Below are positions 39,138 through 44,824 of a DNA stretch of 44,824 nt, piece by piece. How positions within the stretch are numbered: the stretch's first letter is position 1; every line of letters begins with the position of its first letter. This stretch comes from Gammaproteobacteria bacterium Ga0074134 (GTDB lineage Bacteria > Pseudomonadota > Gammaproteobacteria > Ga0077554 > Ga007554), in the NCBI GenBank assembly GCA_001464965.1, contig LNEJ01000066.1:1-44824 (forward strand), read 5' to 3'. The notes beneath the pieces are model-generated. The model did not search any database. It was not told the DNA's origin and worked only from the letters and a program-made list of their open reading frames with translations. The position numbers and the translations under genes are program-made.

Positions 39138-40684
39138 ATCAATTTCATCAACGTCGTGCCACTCATCTCGGTGGGTTTGTTGATGCCCATCAGATATAGC
39201 ATGGTGGGCGCCACGTCCGCCAGGATGCCGCGGGAGGCCGCCACCGCCGGGCGCTGGCTGACAAATACGAAGGGCACCGGGTTGCTGGTGTGTGCGGTGT
39301 GCGCCTGGCCTGTGCTCTTGTCGCACATCTGCTCCGCATTGCCGTGGTCGGCGGTAATCAGCATCTCACCACCCGCCTTCTTCATGGCGTCGTATACCCG
39401 CCCCAGGCAGGCGTCTATGGTCTCGACGGCCTTGATGGCGGCGTCCATGCGGCCACTGTGTCCCACCATGTCCGGGTTGGCGTAGTTGCAGATCACCACA
39501 TCATATTTTCCGCTTTCAATGGCTTCGACCAGCTTGTCCGTGACCTGCGATGCGTTCATTTCCGGTTGCAGATCGTAGGTTGCCACCTGAGGCGAGGGGA
39601 TGAGAACACGGTCTTCACCGGGAAACGATTTTTCCTCCCCGCCGTTAAAGAAAAATGTGACATGGGCGTACTTTTCGGTTTCCGCAATACGCAGTTGATG
39701 CAGGCCGAGCCGGGAAATATAGGCGCCGAACACGTTTTCCAGCCGTTCGGCAGGGAAGGCCACCGGAATGGCGAAGTCCTTTTTGTATTCGGTGAGGCTG
39801 ACCACCGCGCCCAGGCGCGGCGTGGCGTTGCGTTCGAAGCCGTTGAAATCCGGTTCGATAAAGGCTTGCATGAGCTGGCGCACCCGGTCGGCGCGGTAGT
39901 TCATGAAGATTACGCTGTCGCCATCTTCAATGGAAACAGGTTTTTCTCCGGCGGGGACAATGGCGGTTGCCTGCACAAACTCATCAGTTTCGCCACGCGC
40001 ATAGGCCATTTCCAGCGCGCTGGCGGCATCGGATGCTTGGTAGGAGGCTTTGCCTTGGGTGATAAGTGCGTAGGCGGTTTGGACGCGAGGCCAGCGTTTG
40101 TCGCGGTCCATCGCGTAATAGCGCCCGATCACGGACCCAAAACGGCCACGTCCAAGCTGGGTGAATACGCCTTCCATGGCGGCGATGGAGGCGGCAGCGC
40201 TTTTCGGCGGGGTATCGCGCCCGTCGAGAAAGGCATGCAAGAAAACGCGTTGCGCGCCGCGTTCCACGGCGAGTTTGACCATGGCATAAATATGTTCTTC
40301 ATGGCTGTGAACGCCGCCAGGAGAGAGCAGGCCAAGGATGTGCACGGCCTTATTGGCGGCAACCGCTTCATCAACTGCGCGGGTCAGGGTCTGATTGGTG
40401 AAGAACGTGCCGCTTTTTATGGCGCGGTCGATGCGGGTCAGTTCCTGATAGACCACTCTTCCGGCGCCGAGGTTGAGATGGCCCACCTCAGAATTGCCCA
40501 TCTGTTCGGCGGGCAGGCCGACCGCTGTGCCCGAGCCATGAATCAGGGTATGGGGGTAAGAATTCCATAGGTGGTCCCACACTGGCGTGTGCGCGCCGAG
40601 AATGGCGTTGCCTTCGGTTTTTTCGCTGTAACCCCAGCCATCAAGGATAATCAGGGCCAATGGACGGTTTTTGATGGATGGCAT
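39134..40684 (-). CDS. gpmI: 2,3-bisphosphoglycerate-independent phosphoglycerate mutase
   Basis: GpmI interconverts 3- and 2-phosphoglycerate using two manganese ions and a phosphoserine. It has 516 aa (E. coli 514). The metal site begins [11 protein letters not shown] (D15); the catalytic serine is S65 in [16 protein letters not shown]. Further family blocks are [55 protein letters not shown] and [11 protein letters not shown]. The start [12 protein letters not shown] matches the family; an ATG 8 codons upstream is possible. It heads the gpmI-envC-ctpA operon and supplies the step after Pgk encoded about 10 kb away. Confidence 0.96.
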   Translation of the reverse strand: MPSIKNRPLALIILDGWGYSEKTEGNAILGAHTPVWDHLWNSYPHTLIHGSGTAVGLPAEQMGNSEVGHLNLGAGRVVYQELTRIDRAIKSGTFFTNQTLTRAVDEAVAANKAVHILGLLSPGGVHSHEEHIYAMVKLAVERGAQRVFLHAFLDGRDTPPKSAAASIAAMEGVFTQLGRGRFGSVIGRYYAMDRDKRWPRVQTAYALITQGKASYQASDAASALEMAYARGETDEFVQATAIVPAGEKPVSIEDGDSVIFMNYRADRVRQLMQAFIEPDFNGFERNATPRLGAVVSLTEYKKDFAIPVAFPAERLENVFGAYISRLGLHQLRIAETEKYAHVTFFFNGGEEKSFPGEDRVLIPSPQVATYDLQPEMNASQVTDKLVEAIESGKYDVVICNYANPDMVGHSGRMDAAIKAVETIDACLGRVYDAMKKAGGEMLITADHGNAEQMCDKSTGQAHTAHTSNPVPFVFVSQRPAVAASRGILADVAPTMLYLMGINKPTEMSGTTLMKLI

Positions 40685-40728
40685 GATGATATCTTCACTT
40701 AAAAGCAATGTAAGGGCGGTTTTGTCTG

Positions 40729-40759
40729 TTGCTTATTCAACGGACTATCATTGTATAAT
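40729..40759 (+). promoter_or_regulatory. Candidate promoter of the arsR-rhodanese genes
   Basis: A perfect TATAAT (40754-40759) lies about 20 bases before the regulator start, with TTGCTT 19 bases upstream. Spacing is longer than ideal. An ArsR-type repressor would be expected to bind across such a site. Confidence 0.5.
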
Positions 40760-40778
40760 GTTTCGCTTGTAAAGGCAC

Positions 40779-41165
40779 ATGTTGGAGCCTGGTTCTAAGG
40801 GGCTGGGTTTGCACATCTTGGCGGGTGCTATGGGCAACGAAAATGACGGGCAGCTTATCCTTCATGAAGAGGATATCGAACAAGCATCGCGTTCACTTAA
40901 GGCGATCTCCCACCCCTTACGCCTGAAAATACTTTGTACCCTGGGCGACCGGGAAATCAGCGTTCAGGATCTGGTGGAAGCAGTAGGCACCTCCCAGAGC
41001 AATATCTCCCAGCACCTGGCCATTATGCGCGACAAGGGAATACTCGTGTCACGCAAGGATGCCAACCGGGTTTTTTACCGGGTTGGGGATGTCCGCACAC
41101 TGCGCCTGGTAAGCATGATGCGCGAAGTATTTTGCGACCATCAGCCTAAAAAGAAGCGCTATTGA
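40779..41165 (+). CDS. ArsR-family regulator with a BigR/SqrR-like cysteine pair
   Basis: A small winged-helix regulator of 128 aa: SLKAISHPLRLKILCTLGDREISVQDLV (helices 2-3), the recognition helix TSQSNISQHLAIMRDKGI and the wing ILVSRKDANRVFYRVGD. It has two cysteines, C53 in ILCTLGD and C119 in REVFCDH, 66 residues apart. In the persulfide sensors BigR (C42/C108) and SqrR (C41/C107) the two sensing cysteines are also 66 apart and sit in the same two helices. No metal site of the classical ArsR CxC type is present. It lies 45 bases upstream of a rhodanese gene. Start uncertain: ATG 40779 has AAAGG close by; ATG 40830 is the alternative. The persulfide-sensing role is inferred. Confidence 0.85.
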   Translation: MLEPGSKGLGLHILAGAMGNENDGQLILHEEDIEQASRSLKAISHPLRLKILCTLGDREISVQDLVEAVGTSQSNISQHLAIMRDKGILVSRKDANRVFYRVGDVRTLRLVSMMREVFCDHQPKKKRY

Positions 41166-41210
41166 TTTTGCATAGCGGCTTTATCTTCTAAATTATTTTT
41201 TGCAGGCCTC

Positions 41211-41636
41211 ATGGAAAAGCTCGGTAGTTTTATTCTTGATCACTGGATATTGTCGTTTTCCCTGGTGTTTGTCTTGGTGCTGTTGGTGAGCGAGACGTTA
41301 AAACGCAGGATGCTGGGATTCAAGGAGGTGAGTCCCTCCGATGCGATTCGCCACATCAACAAGGATGACGCTGTTGTGCTGGATGTGCGCGAAGACAAAG
41401 AGTACGCGGAAGGCCACATTTCCAATGCGCTGCATATCCCCGTGGGTGTTATCGATAAACGCTTGCAAGAGCTGGAGCCCTATAAGTCCAAACCCATCGT
41501 CGTCTATTGCCGCAGTGGCGACCGTGCGGCGCGCGCCAGCGCCGTCCTGCGCAAACAGGGGTTTGAATCGGTTTACAAGCTCAATGGCGGGATATTGGCG
41601 TGGAAAGCAGCCAATCTTCCCCTTAGTAAAAAATAG
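41211..41636 (+). CDS. yibN: Membrane-anchored single-domain rhodanese (YibN-like)
   Basis: Rhodaneses carry sulfane sulfur on a cysteine. This 141-aa protein has an N-terminal membrane span (HWILSFSLVFVLVLLV, 11-26), then one rhodanese domain (about 38-135): DAVVLDVREDKEYAEGHISNA, the active loop with C100 in VVYCRSGDRAARA, and LNGGILAW. It matches E. coli YibN in length, in anchor and in position just upstream of secB-gpsA. E. coli has grxC between yibN and secB; here it is absent. It follows the ArsR gene by 45 bases and is probably co-transcribed with it. Confidence 0.92.
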   Translation: MEKLGSFILDHWILSFSLVFVLVLLVSETLKRRMLGFKEVSPSDAIRHINKDDAVVLDVREDKEYAEGHISNALHIPVGVIDKRLQELEPYKSKPIVVYCRSGDRAARASAVLRKQGFESVYKLNGGILAWKAANLPLSKK

Positions 41637-41693
41637 TTCCGGGGCCCGCAGCCCCTCATCATTGATTTAAATTTAAATTAAGGAAATATACCC

Positions 41694-42173
41694 ATGTCGG
41701 ACAACTCTGAAAACCAGCAGCAGCCTGCCCAGGGGCGTTTCATCATCCAGAAGATCTATGTCAAGGATCTGTCCTTTGAAACACCCAACTCTCCCCACAT
41801 CTTCATGGAGAAATGGGAGCCCGAGGTGGGCTTGCAGATTGCCAACAATGGTGTTGTGCTGGGCGAGCACGTGCATGAAGTGGTGTTGTCCCTGACAGTG
41901 ACCGCCAAGCTGGGCGACAAGGTGGCCTATCTTGCCGAGGTGCAGCAGGCGGGTATCTTCAACGCCGAGGGTTTCAGCGATCACGACCTGGCAGGGATTG
42001 TCGGCAGCTACTGCCCGAACATACTGTTTCCCTTCGCGCGCGAGGTTGTTTCGGACCTTGTGACTAAAGGCGGCTTTCCCCAGTTGCTGTTGGCGCCCGT
42101 CAATTTTGACGCCCTCTACGCGCAACATTTACAGCAGCAGGGGCAAGCCGGGCAGCCGCAGGTTGCACATTAG
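41694..42173 (+). CDS. secB: Protein-export chaperone SecB
   Basis: SecB is a tetrameric cytoplasmic chaperone that holds preproteins unfolded and hands them to SecA. It has 159 aa (E. coli 155). Core family strands are visible: IQKIYVKDLSFETPNSPHIF, LSLTVTAKLGDKVAYLAEVQ, QAGIFNAEGF and the PNILFPFAREVVSDLVTKGGFPQLLLAPVNF block cut short here for length. An AAGGAAA ribosome-binding site precedes ATG. It sits between the rhodanese gene and gpsA. Confidence 0.97.
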   Translation: MSDNSENQQQPAQGRFIIQKIYVKDLSFETPNSPHIFMEKWEPEVGLQIANNGVVLGEHVHEVVLSLTVTAKLGDKVAYLAEVQQAGIFNAEGFSDHDLAGIVGSYCPNILFPFAREVVSDLVTKGGFPQLLLAPVNFDALYAQHLQQQGQAGQPQVAH

Positions 42174-42214
42174 TCCACAAATCGGCGGCTAGCAGAACGC
42201 CGGTCACGCTGACA

Positions 42215-43228
42215 ATGAATGCCGAAACCAAAGCCTCCCCCATTGTTGTGCTGGGCGCCGGTTCGTGGGGTACGGCGCTGGCCATTCTGCTTGCACGCAA
42301 TGGCCAGCCTGTCTGGATGTGGGGGCGTGACGCGCGGCACGTGGCGGAGCTGTCCGCCGCCCGCCGCAATGCACGCTTTCTGCCGGATGTTCCTTTCCCG
42401 GATTCCTTGAGTCTCACCAGCGATTTGCCGCAGGTTCTCGCGGTGGCGCGGGATATTTTAATAGCCGTGCCGAGCGCAGGGTTTCGCGCCACCCTGGGGT
42501 TGGTTGCCCCTCATGTTGGATCGGATACGCGCCTGGTCTGGGCCACTAAAGGGTTGGAGCCGGGCACCGGCCGGCTGTTGCACGAGATAGTAGCCGAAGT
42601 GCTGGGCGGCGCCATTCCAACGGCAGTGATTTCCGGCCCTACCTTTGCCCATGAGGTTGCGAAGGGACTCCCTACGGCGGTTACGGTGGCCTCCACATCT
42701 GAGGGTTTTGCCGCGCATCTGGCGGCAAGGCTGCACAGCAGCACCTTCCGCGCCTATACCTCTGCTGACGTGACTGGTGTCGAAGTAGGCGGTGCGGTGA
42801 AGAATGTGCTGGCGATTGCGGCGGGCATTGCCGACGGCTTGGGTTTCGGCGCCAATACACGCGCGGCGCTCATCACTCGTGGCCTGGCCGAGATGATGCG
42901 TATGGGCGGCGCGCTGGGAGCCCAGCGCGAGACATTGATGGGGCTGGCCGGATTGGGTGATCTCGTGCTGACCTGTACCGACAATCAGTCGCGTAACCGC
43001 CGGCTGGGCCTTGCCTTGGCGCAGGGGCAGACGCTGAACGATGCGTTGGCCGTCATCGGGCAGGCGGTCGAGGGGGTGCAGTCCGCGCGTGAAGTGTTGC
43101 ACGTCGCCCAGGCGCTGAATATCGAGATGCCCATTACCGAGCAGGTTTATCAGGTGCTGCATGCTGGGCGCAAGCCGCGCGATGCGGTGACCGCGCTGCT
43201 CAACCGTGATCAGAAGGCGGAGCTATGA
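42215..43228 (+). CDS. gpsA: Glycerol-3-phosphate dehydrogenase [NAD(P)+]
   Basis: GpsA makes glycerol-3-phosphate for phospholipids from dihydroxyacetone phosphate. It has 337 aa (E. coli 339). The Rossmann motif is VLGAGSWGTALA (GxGxxG); next come DILIAVPSAGFRATL, VWATKGLEPGTGRLL, VISGPTFAHEVAKGLPTA, the catalytic lysine in VGGAVKNVLAIAAGI and GLAGLGDLVLTCTD. The ATG follows secB by 41 bases without a strong Shine-Dalgarno. Order secB-gpsA is conserved. About 155 bases without a gene follow it. Confidence 0.97.
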   Translation: MNAETKASPIVVLGAGSWGTALAILLARNGQPVWMWGRDARHVAELSAARRNARFLPDVPFPDSLSLTSDLPQVLAVARDILIAVPSAGFRATLGLVAPHVGSDTRLVWATKGLEPGTGRLLHEIVAEVLGGAIPTAVISGPTFAHEVAKGLPTAVTVASTSEGFAAHLAARLHSSTFRAYTSADVTGVEVGGAVKNVLAIAAGIADGLGFGANTRAALITRGLAEMMRMGGALGAQRETLMGLAGLGDLVLTCTDNQSRNRRLGLALAQGQTLNDALAVIGQAVEGVQSAREVLHVAQALNIEMPITEQVYQVLHAGRKPRDAVTALLNRDQKAEL

Positions 43229-43319
43229 ACCTGAAAAACCCGGTCATTCACCAAGGCTACAAAAAAACACGAGAATATCCAAATACATATAGCGATTTTA
43301 CTGGCTGCCCGTCCGGTGA

Positions 43320-44057
<738 letters not shown>

Positions 44058-44291
44058 TGTGCCCCCTCTATACCCACTGTGTACACTATGGACGCCACCC
44101 GCATTGCAAGGAAGAGGTTACAGGATGCCAGCGGCAACAAGATTGCACGTATCAATTCGGTGAGGCTTCCAGAGTATTTTCCAATCCAGAAATGAGTCTG
44201 AACGGAGAGCGGGTAGACTCACCTGTGAGACCTCGATTCTGTATCGGTCTGGTTAGCAAAAGTGCACTGTTCGTGCTCCTGCGCTGTTTTC

Positions 44292-44824
44292 TCAAGCGCA
44301 TTTCTTGAGCGCTACGGAAATGGCTTGGAACAACCGCTGCCTAGCCTTGTTGAGCGCGGCAGCGGCTTCATTGTCGCTTATCTTTGAAGCGATTGCATCC
44401 AGTTGTTCAAACGTCACGCCGGGCTTGAGATATGTGCTGGCTTTTGGCAGTGACTTGAGCTTCTCGTAGGGTGTCATCATCTGCTCGTAGCGGTATTTCT
44501 TCCGCGAAGTTAACGTAGGGGTTAAGGAAGTCCACACAAAACGCGTTGATCTTTTCGGCGAACTGTTGCGGGATGTGCGCATAGCCCAGATGCTTGCGCG
44601 CCACGGTGCCATTCTTGGATTCTGCCAGCGCGTTGTCGTTGGAATTCTGGGGGCGAGACTTGGTGAACTCGATTCGCAGTTTCTCCAGCAGCTTCGCTAC
44701 CTGATAGTTGATGTACTCTGAGCCGTTATCCGCATGAAGTCCCAGGATGGCAAACGGAAACCCATCCAGTAACGGCCGGATGACCGGAAGCAGATAGGCC
44801 TCGCTGATCTTCTCGCAGGTGGTG
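44292..44824 (-). pseudogene. Decayed integrase-core (DDE) transposase, 3' part
   Basis: Read from the right edge, the frame gives LHADNGSEYINYQVAKLL and NSNDNALAESKNG, the second D and the E of the rve/DDE catalytic triad, then HLGYAHIPQQFAEKIN and DFLNPYVNF. At about 44502-44508 the frame shifts: the true continuation RKKYRYEQMMTPYEKLKSLP ... TFEQLDAIASKISDNEAA runs in another frame to its stop at 44292. By comparison with intact relatives as I recall them, roughly 16 residues are also missing at the junction. So the copy is broken by a small deletion plus frameshift. The 5' part lies outside the window. The 234 bases between murU and this remnant have no gene I can support and no recognised terminal repeat. 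Confidence 0.85.

Noticed and set aside
39290-40570. Long plus-strand open frame (426 codons) opposite gpmI
   Set aside because: Antisense shadow of a high-GC gene; the gpmI frame carries all family motifs, this one none.

Overview
The window reads as a chromosomal segment of a gammaproteobacterium, probably an autotroph or a close relative of one. The gammaproteobacterial signal is gene order: trxA-rho divergent from rhlB; rsmI divergent from an lpoA-like gene, then yraN and dolP; gpmI-envC-ctpA; and rhodanese-secB-gpsA, all as in Escherichia coli with small changes. The autotroph hint is the run tkt-gap-pgk-pyk-fba with a Calvin-type class II aldolase. No RuBisCO or phosphoribulokinase gene lies in the window, so carbon fixation is inferred, not shown. 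No species call is possible.

Layout. 1-2.2 kb: type I restriction subunit HsdR (minus strand), running off the edge, with homology that seems to stop about 100 bases before it. 2.4-7.3 kb: uvrA, a YajR-like exporter and ssb. 7.5-10 kb: glycogen phosphorylase. 10-13.5 kb: rho, trxA, rhlB. 13.5-14.9 kb: methionine-salvage genes mtnD and mtnB and a small DUF2892 membrane protein. 15.1-15.3 kb: a 182-base palindromic MITE-like element inserted at the marC start codon. 16-19.1 kb: rsmI, lpoA-like, yraN, dolP (rRNA methylation and envelope upkeep). 19.2-24.5 kb: a GlcD-type flavin oxidase, then a DUF917 protein paired with a three-PAS GGDEF-EAL protein. 24.8-32 kb: the carbon-metabolism cluster, with repeat elements on both sides of gap. 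32.1-36.3 kb: tRNA-Lys, then divergent metR and metE. 36.3-40.7 kb: ctpA, envC, gpmI. 40.8-44.1 kb: an ArsR regulator, a membrane-anchored rhodanese, secB, gpsA and murU. 44.3 kb to the end: a decayed transposase.

How the genes work together. Transketolase, GAPDH, phosphoglycerate kinase, aldolase, pyruvate kinase and the separate phosphoglycerate mutase cover much of lower glycolysis and the reductive pentose phosphate cycle; GlgP feeds stored glucan into it. MtnB and MtnD recycle methylthioadenosine carbon while MetE, under MetR, makes methionine without B12. The envelope set (lpoA-like, dolP, envC, ctpA, murU, secB) serves peptidoglycan synthesis, remodelling and recycling, and export.

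Points most worth following: (1) the ArsR regulator carries two cysteines 66 residues apart, as in the BigR/SqrR persulfide sensors, directly upstream of a rhodanese; (2) the element that split the marC ribosome-binding site from its start codon; (3) the DUF917 / c-di-GMP gene pair; (4) the short lpoA-like protein lacking its TPR half and its lipid anchor.
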